The notes under the pieces are model-generated. The model made no database searches. It was given only the letters and a program-made list of their open reading frames with translations, and was not told the origin of the DNA. A DNA stretch of 64,000 bases from assembly GCA_938045585.1 (NCBI GenBank), contig CALIAU010000001.1:248001-312000 (forward strand), given 5' to 3'. This DNA is from an uncultured Saprospiraceae bacterium (GTDB taxonomy: Bacteria > Bacteroidota > Bacteroidia > Chitinophagales > Saprospiraceae). The position numbers and the translations under genes are program-made. Of this stretch, positions 16,650-26,824 are shown one piece after another (the first letter of the stretch is position 1; each line of letters begins with the position of its first letter).

Positions 16650-19600
16650 ATGAAAACAATTCTATCTACCTGCTTTTTGCTACTCTGTGCAATCTTTTTG
16701 TTCGCTCAATGTAACGCTTCGTTTACTTGGGATGATACTGATATAACAATTCAGTTCATGGATACCAGTACCTCAGATCCCGGTGATCCAATTGTGAGTT
16801 GGTTTTGGGACTTTGATGACAATGGTAATACATCAAATGAACAAAATCCTCTTTATACGTTTAGTGAAGCAGATAAATATGATGTTGTCCTTCAAATAAC
16901 AACTCAGAACGGTTGTACTTCAAGTATAGAAATTGAAATAGAAACATGTGTTCTGGCTGTTTCGCATACCATTGGCGTTTGTGATGCGAATGGTAATATC
17001 CCAGTAGAAATTACCATCAATGATCCTTGGGATGTGGCAGAAGAAGTCGATATAATTCTGGACGGTCAGTCTGTACCGGGAAGCCCATTCAATATCAGTG
17101 CAGGTAATCCCATAAATATTACAGTTGATGTACCTGGAGATGGTCTTTCTCATATTATACAATGTCAAAGTATAGAAATAGCAACTTGTGGAAAAAATAT
17201 TGAATTTGTAGTAGAGGATTGTAGTTCGGATTGTTTTTTATCTGGATTACAAGTAGCCTATCCAGCAGGCGTAACACATACAGTTGATGTGGGAGATGAT
17301 TTTTTTAGCCCAGTCTCCGTAGGAATAGTTTTAGGTGACATTGTAAATTTTGATTGGGTAGGGGATGGTCATAGTACAACCTCCGATGCTACTTCTGGAC
17401 CAGATGCTTGGAACAGCGGTGTAATAAGTATAGGCTCTAGTTTTGATGTGATTATTGATAATCCAGGAATACATCCATATTATTGCATTCCTCATGGTGG
17501 ACCTGGGGGTGTAGGCATGAGTGGTGAAATATTAGCAAACTGCCCTACAGGAAATAGCCTTGACTTAATTGTTTCTTTTAACACCACAATAGCTGATCCT
17601 GCGGGGTATAATGTGTATTATGATGGGGTAATTGTCTCGGGAAGTCCTTTTGCTTATTCAGGGACTGGTGGACAGTCACAGACGATTTCCATTGCAGGAG
17701 ATGGCTTGGTTCATCCTTTAATTGTTGAAGATGTAAATGATCCTAGCTGCACATTATCCTTGGATTATAACTCACCTGACTGTGATCAAGGTGGAGGGGA
17801 TCCTGTGTGTACGATTTCTGTTAGTCTTGGACAACCAAGTGGATGTGATGCTAATCAGGATGTAACAGTGGATGCCACTGTTAATGTTGCTAATGGAGGG
17901 AGTGGATTTAATCTTTCCATTGATGGTGGGGTACCCACTTTTTTTGCGTACAATGGGCCTTCTACTACAGTGGAAGTAAGCCTCCCTGGAGATGGTCAAA
18001 GTCATACTATCACAGTTACAGATCAGTTAGATTCAGCATGTTCTGCTAATACTCAAATCACAAGTCCTAACTGCACACTCCCTTGCAACATTAGCAATCT
18101 TGTTGTTGCAGAAGCTGGAGCGAGTGGAGGAATAACGCATACTGTAGAAGTAGAAGATTTTATATTCAATCCATCTGTAGTGAATATCACAACAGGCGAT
18201 GTAGTGGAATGGATATGGACAGGAGAGGTAGCCCATACTGCTACCTCAGATGCGACGTCTGGACCAGATAGTTGGGATAGTGGCTTACTCAATACAGGGG
18301 CTACATATACTAGCCCTATACTTAGCGAAGGAGAGCACCCATATTATTGTATTCCCCATGGTAATCCAGGAGGTGCTGGAATGGCAGGAACCATTTTCGT
18401 TTTACCACCATGTAATGTAAATGGTGAGGTAACAGTCAATGTTAATTTTGATGTGTCAAGTAATGGGACTAGTGGCTATGAAGTATTGGTAGATGGAGTA
18501 GTTGCAGGTACCTTTAGTTACGTAGGAGGTACAGCGCAAAGTGCCTCTGTAAATGTTCTGGGGGATGCGATGAGCCACACGATTCAAGTAAGAGATATTG
18601 ATGATAATGCGTGTACAGCAAGCGCAGATATAATAACTGGAGATTGTGATGGTGGAGGGACTCCTGAGTGCAATATTAGTGCTACCAGTACTGTGGCAGG
18701 AGCTTGTGATGCTAACAACCAGGTACCCGTTGATTTAGTAGTAACGGCGAGTGATCAAAGTTCAAATTTCTCTGTAGAAGTGGATGGGGTTTTTCAGGGA
18801 ACCTTTCCATATACTGGAAGCATAACAAATATAACTATCGATATAGATGGGGATGGTCAAGATCATACCATAGTACTCACAGATGGAGTAGATGCAACGT
18901 GTACAACAACAACCATTGTAAGCACTCCAAATTGCACGTTACCATGCAACATTAGCAATCTTGTTGTTGCAGAAGCTGGAGCGAGTGGAGGAATAACGCA
19001 TACTGTAGATGTAGAAGATTTTATATTCAATCCATCTGTAGTGAATATTACAACAGGCGATATAGTGGAATGGATATGGACAGGAGATGTCGCCCATACT
19101 GCTACCTCAGATGCGACGTCTGGACCAGATAGTTGGGATAGTGGCTTACTGAATACAGGGGCTACATACACTAGCCCCATACTTAGCGAAGGAGAACATC
19201 CCTACTATTGTATTCCTCACGGATCTCCTGGTGGAGTTGGAATGGCAGGAACCATTTTCGTTTTACCACCATGTAATGCAAATGGTGAGGTAACAGTCAA
19301 TGTTAATTTTGATGTGTCAAGTAGTGGGACTAGTGGCTATGAAGTATTGGTAGATGGAGCAGTGGCAGGTACCTTTAGTTACGTAGGAGGTACAGCGCAA
19401 AGTGCCTCTGTAAATGTTCTGGGGGATGCGATGAGCCACACGATTCAAGTAAGAGATATTGAAGATAATGCATGTACAGCAAGCGCAGATATAATAACTG
19501 GAGATTGTGATGGTGGAGGGACTCCTGAGTGCAATATTAGTGCTACCAGTACTGTGGCAGGAGCTTGTGATGCTAACAACCAAGTACCCGTTGATTTAGT

Positions 19601-22600
19601 AGTAACGGCGAGTGATCAAAGTGCAAATTTTTCTGTAGAAGTGGATGGGGTTTTTCAAGGATCCTTTTCATATACTGGAAGCATAACAAATATTACTATA
19701 CATGTAGATGGAAATGGTCAGGACCATACGATAGAAATTACAGATAATGTGGATGCTATGTGTACAACAACCACAGTAGTTTCTACGCAGGATTGTTTTT
19801 CAGACTGCGAAATCATTGACATAAATCTTGTTTTTGGAGAAAACACGACACACATTGTCAAAGTAGAAGATTTTGAATTCGTCCCAGACTCTATTAGTAT
19901 TGCTTTGGGAGATACTATTCTTTTTGACTGGACAGGAATTATTCCTCATACAGCGACATCTGATACAGTAAATGGGCCAGATAGCTTCGATAGTGGCTTG
20001 CAATCTCAAGGAGCTTCCTATGAACTCATCCTCACTACTGTAGGTGATCATCCATATTACTGTGTCCCGCATGGTGCCCCGGGAGGAATTGGTATGGCGG
20101 GTAATATTTTTGTTTCACCTGTTTGCGATGGGGAAGAGTCCTTAGCTACTTTATCTGTGCAATCGAGTGGGTCTAGTGGACAAGGATTTAATTTACTGCT
20201 TGATGGTAACATGTTACCTGAAAGTCCACTTGCTTATTCTCCTGCTGGAATATCTTCAAGTTCTATTACCATACCTGGCGATAGCATGAATCATGTTTTG
20301 GTAGTGTCAGATATAGAAAATCCTACTTGTGTAGATTCGATATCATTCTTAGCACCGTATTGTATTATTGATTCTTGTAATACAATGATATCTAATGTCT
20401 CTTTTGCCGACTGTGATGGAGCTACTACAATAATGACAGTTGATTTTAATTCACTTGATGGTCAAGAAGATCATAATCTTTTCTTCAATGGCAATCTTCT
20501 AAATGCTACACCAGTTACTACTGATGACCAAGGGCAAGGCACATTTTCAACTTCTATATCTGGATTAGGCGACGAAGCGGAGTTAATCATAAGTAATATA
20601 CTGTTTCCAACATGTGGAGATACTATACTCATAACTACACCTGATTGTAATGTCCCTTGTTTGATGTCAGATGTATCCATTGGGTCTAGTGCTGGAGTAC
20701 ATGTTGTAGAGGTCAGAGATTTTGACTTTTTCCCAAAAGATATAGAAATATTGATTGGTGATACAGTCCGGTTTTCATGGACTGGTGAAATTCCTCATAC
20801 AACCACTTCAGATGCTACCTCAGGAATGGATGTGTGGGATAGTGGACTATTTGGAGAAGGGCATGTTTATGATGTGATTATAAGTTCTGTTGGTGATCAT
20901 CCTTATTACTGTGTCCCACATGGCGGTCCTGGAGGAATTGGTATGGCAGGAAGTATTACCGCAATAGATACTTGCGTTGGAGACCAATGGTTAACTAATT
21001 ATACATTTTCAGTTTCTGCGGGAAGTCCATTGGGCTATAATATTTTTGTTGATGGGGAAGTATGGAATACCACGCCCATAGCATATAATGATCCTGTAGG
21101 TGTAAATACAGGAGTCATCAGTTTACCAGGAGATGAAATGAGCTACTTAGTGACTTTCCAAGATGTCGAAACGGATTTCTGCGCATTTACAACTACGGTC
21201 ACTACAGGAGCATGTGGAGCAGGATGTACAATTGAAAACTTGACAGCAAGTGTGGGTTCGAATGTTATCCATGAAATTGAAGTGCGAGATTTTGATTTTT
21301 TCCCACAAGAAGTAACCGTAAGATCTGGAGAGACGATTAGATTTATTTGGACAGGAGACATAGCACATACCTCAACATCAGACATTTTTAATGGTTCTGA
21401 CAGTTGGGATAGTGGGCTATTGTCAAATGGTGATACATTTGAAATCGTCCTTACTACACCTGGGGAGCATTTATATTATTGTATCCCACATGGTGGCCCT
21501 GGAGGTATCGGCCAGTCAGGTATTATAAATGTACTTCCTCAGTGCCAGGATGGAGACCAAGAAGTCCATATTAGTTTTGATGTTGATAATGGTAGTGATG
21601 AGGGATATAAATTATTTGTAGATGGTACATTAATAGGTGGACTTAATCCGTATAATGATCCGGACGGAGGGAATGACATTTCTTTACTTTTACCTGCGGA
21701 TGGACTCGAGCATATCGTAACTATACAAGATGATGCAAATCCTATATGTGCAGCCAGTACATTTTATCAATCTGAAGATTGTGCTACAGATTGTGAGATT
21801 GCTGGTTTGACATACGAATTGGTGAAGAACAAGCATGTTGTAGAAGTAAGAGACTTTGACTTTATGCCATTAGACGTGACGGTCGAAGTGGGCGACACAA
21901 TCTTATTTGACTGGATTGGAGAAATAGCGCATACAGTTACTTCTGATGTAACAACAGGAGCATCAGCATTTAATTCTGGGCTATTACAAGAAGGAGATCA
22001 ATGGATTTTGATTTTAGACGAAATAGGAGAACACCCGTATTATTGTATTCCCCATGGTGGTCCTGGAGGAATTGGCATGGCAGGTAATATAACTGTTACG
22101 GATGCTTGTGATGATGGAGAAGTCACTTCTCAATTTACGTTTACTACCAGTAGACTTTCTGGTACTTACGATGTTTTTGTAAATGGTGGCAATGTCATCT
22201 CAGGTGCAAGTTACAGCGGTATTCCTGAGAATAGCTTTAGTATCGAACTTCCTGCAGAAGATACTGACTTATTAATTGAAATTGAAGATCAATTAGATAG
22301 TAACTGTGCTTCATCGCTTCCTATAACAGCTATCAATTGTAACGACCCATGTTTTGAGGTAGATGCAGAATTTTCTTATGATATTGATTTTGCTACGATG
22401 GAAGTAATTTTCTCGGATATGAGTAGTGGGAATATCCTTTCTTGGTCTTGGGACTTTGGAGATGGAGGCACTAGTAGTTTGATGAATCCTATTCATAGCT
22501 ATACAGATCCCATAGTATACGAAGTGTGTCTTACTGTAATAGACGATCAAGATTGTACATCAACATTTTGTGACAAGGTCAGATTTTCAGATGAAGTTTG

Positions 22601-23354
22601 TGTTGCAGGATTTACATACCTACAAAACGATCTTGACTTTATATTTGTAAATACTTCAGATTACGAAGATCCAGAAGCAGAGATATTGTGGACTTTTGGA
22701 GATGGTGATATATCAAACGTGATAGATAGCATTGCCCATACGTTTGACTTAGGTGTCTATACAGTATGTATCCAGATAAGTTCTGATAGTTGTGTCACTA
22801 ACTATTGTGAAGAATTGGATCTAAGTGATCCTTGTTTAGCTATTTCTCCAGATTTCGTTGCGAATAACGATGGGGCTAATCTTACAGTAAATTTTGAAGA
22901 CATGACTACGGGTATGCCAGACAGTTGGTTGTGGGGGTTTGGAGATGGGAACACAAGTATAGAACAAAACCCGTCTCATTCTTTTGCCTCTTTGGGTGAA
23001 TATAATGTTTGTCTCTTTGTGCAAGAAGAAGAGAATTTGTGTAGTAAAACTATGTGTAGGAAAATATCCGTAGGTACTACAGGGGTGTATGAAATAGAAC
23101 AGTTCAAGCCTTTAAATCTATACCCTAATCCTTCATCCAATGGAAGCATTATCAGTATAGAAGGATTTGATTTAAATGATATTGGTGTGTCTGCTGAGAT
23201 CCGAATAACAGATACGAATGGACGGCTAATTCAAATGAGCAAGGAGACTTTAACAGCAACCCAAAGAGTCAACATCGACAAATGCAAGGGAGTCTATTTC
23301 ATTCGTATTCAAACTGATGATACTATATATATAGCAATGGGAATAAGGCAGTAA
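16650..23354 (+). CDS. Giant T9SS-secreted protein with seven cupredoxin modules and PKD domains
   Basis: I choose the ATG at 16650 (MKTILSTCFLLLCAIFLFAQ, a signal peptide) over an upstream ATG at 16554 that only adds an odd extension. The 2,234-residue protein has one PKD domain (about 20-95), seven plastocyanin-like modules whose YYC lies near residues 277, 563, 850, 1133, 1417, 1606 and 1794, three further PKD domains (about 1900-2140) and a T9SS type A sorting domain (LYPNPSSNGS to the end). Each cupredoxin module carries the type 1 copper ligands: His in a (G/P)HT or AHT segment, then YYC, PHG and GM. In the sixth the Met is Gln. Ig-like Cys-rich segments lie between modules. It likely sits on the cell surface, binding copper or carrying electrons; this is inferred. 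Confidence 0.9.
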   Translation: MKTILSTCFLLLCAIFLFAQCNASFTWDDTDITIQFMDTSTSDPGDPIVSWFWDFDDNGNTSNEQNPLYTFSEADKYDVVLQITTQNGCTSSIEIEIETCVLAVSHTIGVCDANGNIPVEITINDPWDVAEEVDIILDGQSVPGSPFNISAGNPINITVDVPGDGLSHIIQCQSIEIATCGKNIEFVVEDCSSDCFLSGLQVAYPAGVTHTVDVGDDFFSPVSVGIVLGDIVNFDWVGDGHSTTSDATSGPDAWNSGVISIGSSFDVIIDNPGIHPYYCIPHGGPGGVGMSGEILANCPTGNSLDLIVSFNTTIADPAGYNVYYDGVIVSGSPFAYSGTGGQSQTISIAGDGLVHPLIVEDVNDPSCTLSLDYNSPDCDQGGGDPVCTISVSLGQPSGCDANQDVTVDATVNVANGGSGFNLSIDGGVPTFFAYNGPSTTVEVSLPGDGQSHTITVTDQLDSACSANTQITSPNCTLPCNISNLVVAEAGASGGITHTVEVEDFIFNPSVVNITTGDVVEWIWTGEVAHTATSDATSGPDSWDSGLLNTGATYTSPILSEGEHPYYCIPHGNPGGAGMAGTIFVLPPCNVNGEVTVNVNFDVSSNGTSGYEVLVDGVVAGTFSYVGGTAQSASVNVLGDAMSHTIQVRDIDDNACTASADIITGDCDGGGTPECNISATSTVAGACDANNQVPVDLVVTASDQSSNFSVEVDGVFQGTFPYTGSITNITIDIDGDGQDHTIVLTDGVDATCTTTTIVSTPNCTLPCNISNLVVAEAGASGGITHTVDVEDFIFNPSVVNITTGDIVEWIWTGDVAHTATSDATSGPDSWDSGLLNTGATYTSPILSEGEHPYYCIPHGSPGGVGMAGTIFVLPPCNANGEVTVNVNFDVSSSGTSGYEVLVDGAVAGTFSYVGGTAQSASVNVLGDAMSHTIQVRDIEDNACTASADIITGDCDGGGTPECNISATSTVAGACDANNQVPVDLVVTASDQSANFSVEVDGVFQGSFSYTGSITNITIHVDGNGQDHTIEITDNVDAMCTTTTVVSTQDCFSDCEIIDINLVFGENTTHIVKVEDFEFVPDSISIALGDTILFDWTGIIPHTATSDTVNGPDSFDSGLQSQGASYELILTTVGDHPYYCVPHGAPGGIGMAGNIFVSPVCDGEESLATLSVQSSGSSGQGFNLLLDGNMLPESPLAYSPAGISSSSITIPGDSMNHVLVVSDIENPTCVDSISFLAPYCIIDSCNTMISNVSFADCDGATTIMTVDFNSLDGQEDHNLFFNGNLLNATPVTTDDQGQGTFSTSISGLGDEAELIISNILFPTCGDTILITTPDCNVPCLMSDVSIGSSAGVHVVEVRDFDFFPKDIEILIGDTVRFSWTGEIPHTTTSDATSGMDVWDSGLFGEGHVYDVIISSVGDHPYYCVPHGGPGGIGMAGSITAIDTCVGDQWLTNYTFSVSAGSPLGYNIFVDGEVWNTTPIAYNDPVGVNTGVISLPGDEMSYLVTFQDVETDFCAFTTTVTTGACGAGCTIENLTASVGSNVIHEIEVRDFDFFPQEVTVRSGETIRFIWTGDIAHTSTSDIFNGSDSWDSGLLSNGDTFEIVLTTPGEHLYYCIPHGGPGGIGQSGIINVLPQCQDGDQEVHISFDVDNGSDEGYKLFVDGTLIGGLNPYNDPDGGNDISLLLPADGLEHIVTIQDDANPICAASTFYQSEDCATDCEIAGLTYELVKNKHVVEVRDFDFMPLDVTVEVGDTILFDWIGEIAHTVTSDVTTGASAFNSGLLQEGDQWILILDEIGEHPYYCIPHGGPGGIGMAGNITVTDACDDGEVTSQFTFTTSRLSGTYDVFVNGGNVISGASYSGIPENSFSIELPAEDTDLLIEIEDQLDSNCASSLPITAINCNDPCFEVDAEFSYDIDFATMEVIFSDMSSGNILSWSWDFGDGGTSSLMNPIHSYTDPIVYEVCLTVIDDQDCTSTFCDKVRFSDEVCVAGFTYLQNDLDFIFVNTSDYEDPEAEILWTFGDGDISNVIDSIAHTFDLGVYTVCIQISSDSCVTNYCEELDLSDPCLAISPDFVANNDGANLTVNFEDMTTGMPDSWLWGFGDGNTSIEQNPSHSFASLGEYNVCLFVQEEENLCSKTMCRKISVGTTGVYEIEQFKPLNLYPNPSSNGSIISIEGFDLNDIGVSAEIRITDTNGRLIQMSKETLTATQRVNIDKCKGVYFIRIQTDDTIYIAMGIRQ
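18085..19806 (+). repeat. Intragenic 861-bp tandem duplication
   Basis: Bases 18085-18945 and 18946-19806, inside the cupredoxin gene, are near-identical over long stretches. Examples are the run from GCAACATTAGCAATCTTG onwards and the CTCCTGAGTGCAATATTAG region at 18661 and 19522. Each unit encodes one cupredoxin plus two Ig-like segments (287 residues). The high nucleotide identity marks it as the most recent of the module duplications. Confidence 0.85.
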
Positions 23355-23398
23355 AAAATTCTTTAGAAGGGTGGGATGTGTTTTAATTTTACGATTTG

Positions 23399-23441
23399 AA
23401 AAAGCGTGCATAAATCTATTTTGGTGTTCGCTTTTTCTTTT
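23399..23441 (+). terminator. Terminator after the cupredoxin gene
   Basis: AAAAAGCG and CGCTTTTT (23399-23436) pair across a 22-base loop and are followed by CTTTT. It separates the giant gene from the DUF4956 operon. Confidence 0.7.
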
Positions 23442-23600
23442 AATTAATAATTATATAAAATGATTCAGTAGGCGATACAACCTGTTCAGGGAGTCTATCC
23501 TAAGAATCAGAATTACTTTATAAGCATTCGGGTAGAAAAGCAAAAAAATAGCTGCGGAGTAAGCTAAATTTGGTGAAAATAAACATCAAAAAATGACTTC

Positions 23601-24338
23601 ATGCTAGATTATTTGTCTTTGGAAAGTAGCACAGAATTTCCAGCATTCTATACCATATTTTACACAGTCTTGCTGTCATTTGTATTGTCATCAATGATCT
23701 CTTACACCCATAGTAAGACAAGTAGATGTGTAATCACACCAGTTGAATTTTTGCAATCATTGATACTTGTATCAATTGTTTCCGCCACGGTTATGCAAGC
23801 TATAGGAGATAGCTTGGCTAGAGGATTAGGCATGCTAGGTGCATTAGCTATTATAAGATATAGAGTCACTCTCAAAACACCACGAAATATGGTGTTTACC
23901 TTCGCTGCCTTGGCAGCTGGGATTGCTTGTGGCGTATACGCCTATGTAATCGCGCTGACTGGTACAATTGGGTTTTGTGTTATTGCTTTTGTGCTTAGAT
24001 ACAGTCCTCTTTGCAAAACGAATGCATTACTTGGGTTACTAAAATTTAACTTTCCTACAGAAAGAAGTATGAAAGCAATTGAGGATATAATCGCAGGTCA
24101 TTCTGATAACTATAGAAAAGTAAGATTTCAGATTGGAAAACAACAAAGAAATAATATTCAAGAGAATCCGTCGAAAACAACAGATCCTTCCTCTCTAATG
24201 TCTGGGGCAATTTCTTTTGTATACGAAGTCAATTTTAAAGATCTAGATGCATGCAAGATGCTTCATAAAGCACTTGATGGCCAAGAAGGAATCTCTCAAT
24301 TAAAATTGAGTTTTGAAAACATAAATGAAAATGTCTAG
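23601..24338 (+). CDS. DUF4956 membrane protein
   Basis: The 245-residue protein has four predicted membrane helices (about 17-37, 50-70, 97-120, 123-145) and the DUF4956 signature GDSLARGLGMLGALAIIRYR followed by KTPRNMVFTFAALAAGIACG. A soluble C-terminal domain of about 90 residues follows. The family function is unknown; members usually sit beside VTC-type polyphosphate polymerases or CotH. Here it overlaps by 14 bases with a HlyD-like adaptor gene, followed by a TolC-like gene, so it may be the inner-membrane part of an export system. Confidence 0.85.
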   Translation: MLDYLSLESSTEFPAFYTIFYTVLLSFVLSSMISYTHSKTSRCVITPVEFLQSLILVSIVSATVMQAIGDSLARGLGMLGALAIIRYRVTLKTPRNMVFTFAALAAGIACGVYAYVIALTGTIGFCVIAFVLRYSPLCKTNALLGLLKFNFPTERSMKAIEDIIAGHSDNYRKVRFQIGKQQRNNIQENPSKTTDPSSLMSGAISFVYEVNFKDLDACKMLHKALDGQEGISQLKLSFENINENV

Positions 24339-25386
24339 TATCAAAAAAATAAATTTACTCGTATTGGTATTCTTTCTTGTGCTTTCATACTTAGTGTCCT
24401 TTAATTGCAACCACTACTCAGATGTCATGGTTTTCTATGGGTTTGCTAATAATCAAGAGGTAAACATCAACTTGGAAAATTCAGCTCAGGTTACAAGAAT
24501 TCATGTTACACCTGGTCAGGTGGTATCTGAAGGAGATGTTCTATTAGAGGTTGCAAGATCCAGCATTGCTGTTGCGCAAAGTGATATTCATCATGACATT
24601 TCTAAGCTAAAGTCTCAGTATCATATTTGGGAATCAGAACTAAAGAATTCTTTACGTGCTTTAAAAGCACAGAAAACAGAGAAAAGAAATGCGCTACAAA
24701 GTGCTATCAGTAAGCTTGAATCAGAAATGAAAATCAATGCAAAACTAATTAAGGGTATTGAAAGTATTGAACAGGTCAAAGATCATAACGGAACGAACCC
24801 AAGGCAAATACAACTTGAAGGCCTTAATGAAGAACTGCGCTTATCCATGCTTACTTATGACATTGATATAAGGAAAATAGAAAAAGAACTCTACAATCCT
24901 GAAAATCCTATCAAGATCCAAATTGCAAAACTCGGAAGCAATCTGGAGTTTATGAATGAAGAAGTGAAGAGTCTAAACATAACTGCTCCAAATGATGGAA
25001 TAGTGGGTAATATAATATGCAAAGTAGGTGAAAATATTCCTGCATTTACACCCTATATCACTATATATGAACAAGTACCTACCCATGTAAGAGCTTATGT
25101 ATTAGAAAATCTTATTCCAAACATTGATATTGGAGACTCTATCAAAGTTCAGTCCGTGAGTCATTCTGAGTTATCTATTTCGGGAGTAGTAACAGGTATG
25201 GGTTCCAGAATTATTGAAATTCCTGCCCGACTAAGAAAGAACCCTAATTATTCCACGTATGGACGAGAAATAGAAATACGCATTCCTGCAACGAATCCCT
25301 TTTTACAAAATGAAAAGGTAATTCTAAAGTCTATTAACAACCTTCACAGCACTCATGTTTCACTGGTAAATTTAAATAAAAGATGA
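24325..25386 (+). CDS. HlyD-type periplasmic adaptor protein
   Basis: The 353-residue protein has one N-terminal membrane helix (about 8-26), a biotinyl-lipoyl-like half-motif VTRIHVTPGQVVSEGDVLLE (about 50-70), a long coiled coil (about 85-200) and the second half-motif ITAPNDGIVGNIICKVGE (about 225-245), then a beta-barrel domain. This is the layout of membrane fusion proteins linking an inner-membrane pump to a TolC channel. An internal ATG at 24331 is an alternative start. No ABC or RND pump is encoded nearby. Confidence 0.85.
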   Translation: MKMSSIKKINLLVLVFFLVLSYLVSFNCNHYSDVMVFYGFANNQEVNINLENSAQVTRIHVTPGQVVSEGDVLLEVARSSIAVAQSDIHHDISKLKSQYHIWESELKNSLRALKAQKTEKRNALQSAISKLESEMKINAKLIKGIESIEQVKDHNGTNPRQIQLEGLNEELRLSMLTYDIDIRKIEKELYNPENPIKIQIAKLGSNLEFMNEEVKSLNITAPNDGIVGNIICKVGENIPAFTPYITIYEQVPTHVRAYVLENLIPNIDIGDSIKVQSVSHSELSISGVVTGMGSRIIEIPARLRKNPNYSTYGREIEIRIPATNPFLQNEKVILKSINNLHSTHVSLVNLNKR

Positions 25387-26639
25387 AACTGCAATCTGTT
25401 CTAGTTCAAATACTCTGTGTGCTATTGCTAGAATTAAACATGCTAGACGCACAATCTAATTCAGATATAAGCAAAGTGATTAATACTGCCTTTAAGGATA
25501 ATAGAGTGACTTATATTATGGACAAAAACCATCAATTGTCCACTCTCGATTACTCTGTTCCATTGGTTGATAAAATTGAAGTACGGTCAGAAACTAATGA
25601 TTTTGATCTGAGGAAACAAGATGTAACTGTAAGGCTCAGTCCTAATGCTGGCTCAAATCGTAAGGCATATCGATTATACCATGAATCTTTGAAATTCATG
25701 ACGGAAATGGAATACAATACAGAAATTATGCAAGCTTTATTTGAAAAATACAATCTTATAAAGGATTATATTTTTTCTAATGAACATCTCAAATTAGAAA
25801 AGAAAAAAAATGTGATCGCTCTTGACAAACTTAAGCTGTTGAAAAGAATGGTATCGCTTTCCACATTTGATATAGTTGATCTAATAGAAGCCGAGGATGA
25901 GCTGTACGAACTCCAACGCGTAATACAGGCTACAGAGAATACCTTGGAGGAAGTAAGTATTCAGTTAAGGCAGCTCTTACCAGATCAGCACCTTAAAATT
26001 GAGTTGGAACATATCATCTCTGTGAATAGAATTAAAGAATTAATTCATCAAAATGAATTGACAAGCAAGTTAATTCACCCAGAGATAGAAGTATTATCAT
26101 CAAAACACTATAATGTAATGATGGAGCATGACTGGGAGGCATCTAAAAATAGTTTGTCGTTAGGCTTTCTTCAAGCATCGTTTGGTTATGTGCCAGATAA
26201 ATCATTTGGTAGTAATTTTTCCATTGGATTTGGATTTGATTTTCCAATCAAAGGATCTTCTGGGTTAAAATTAAATGAAATTAAGGTCAACATACTAAAC
26301 GCGCAGAGCCAATATCTAGATAGAGTAGAAAAAATAAAGACAATAGAGCAAAATAGTAAATCACAATTATTGGGCCTTATCAGTATATATGAGTTACTGT
26401 CCTCTCAAATAGAACAGGGAAATGGAAGGCATGCCTTAAGGGAATACAGTAAGCAAGGAATTGCCTCGCCCATGGCTCTTCTAAAACTCAAAGAATTGAC
26501 AATAAACAATGAGGCATTACTAATAGAGATACAATCAGATATCCTAAGTGTATATTTAGAATATATTTACTATACAGGAGTAATTGGAAAAAAACCGTAT
26601 CAAAATTTCTTAGATGAAAAACTTACAGTGTTGGAATAG
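25383..26639 (+). CDS. TolC-like outer membrane efflux protein
   Basis: The 418-residue protein has a signal peptide (to about residue 24, LDAQ) and long helical segments in two similar halves, with RLSPNAGSNRKAYRLYHESL and YSKQGIASPMALLKLKELT at equivalent places, as in outer-membrane efflux channels. It overlaps the adaptor gene by 4 bases (ATGA). It is divergent from textbook TolC, so the call rests on layout and neighbourhood. Confidence 0.75.
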   Translation: MKLQSVLVQILCVLLLELNMLDAQSNSDISKVINTAFKDNRVTYIMDKNHQLSTLDYSVPLVDKIEVRSETNDFDLRKQDVTVRLSPNAGSNRKAYRLYHESLKFMTEMEYNTEIMQALFEKYNLIKDYIFSNEHLKLEKKKNVIALDKLKLLKRMVSLSTFDIVDLIEAEDELYELQRVIQATENTLEEVSIQLRQLLPDQHLKIELEHIISVNRIKELIHQNELTSKLIHPEIEVLSSKHYNVMMEHDWEASKNSLSLGFLQASFGYVPDKSFGSNFSIGFGFDFPIKGSSGLKLNEIKVNILNAQSQYLDRVEKIKTIEQNSKSQLLGLISIYELLSSQIEQGNGRHALREYSKQGIASPMALLKLKELTINNEALLIEIQSDILSVYLEYIYYTGVIGKKPYQNFLDEKLTVLE

Positions 26640-26824
26640 ATAGAGAATGTAGTGTTATGTCCTATTTCCACAACCGAATATAACCGCATTCAAAGTTTTA
26701 AATAATGATACTTCATATACTTCATCTGATTCAGATGGATTTTCACGCCTTTCGGTTACAATTGATTGCAATTTTATATAGGTGTTTTTAGATTTGAATT
26801 ATATTATCTGTTAAATGAAGGATA

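Noticed and set aside
17220-22110. Regular repeats as a possible CRISPR array
   Set aside because: The repeats are coding, 570-860 bases apart, in frame, and encode cupredoxin modules; no cas genes are present.
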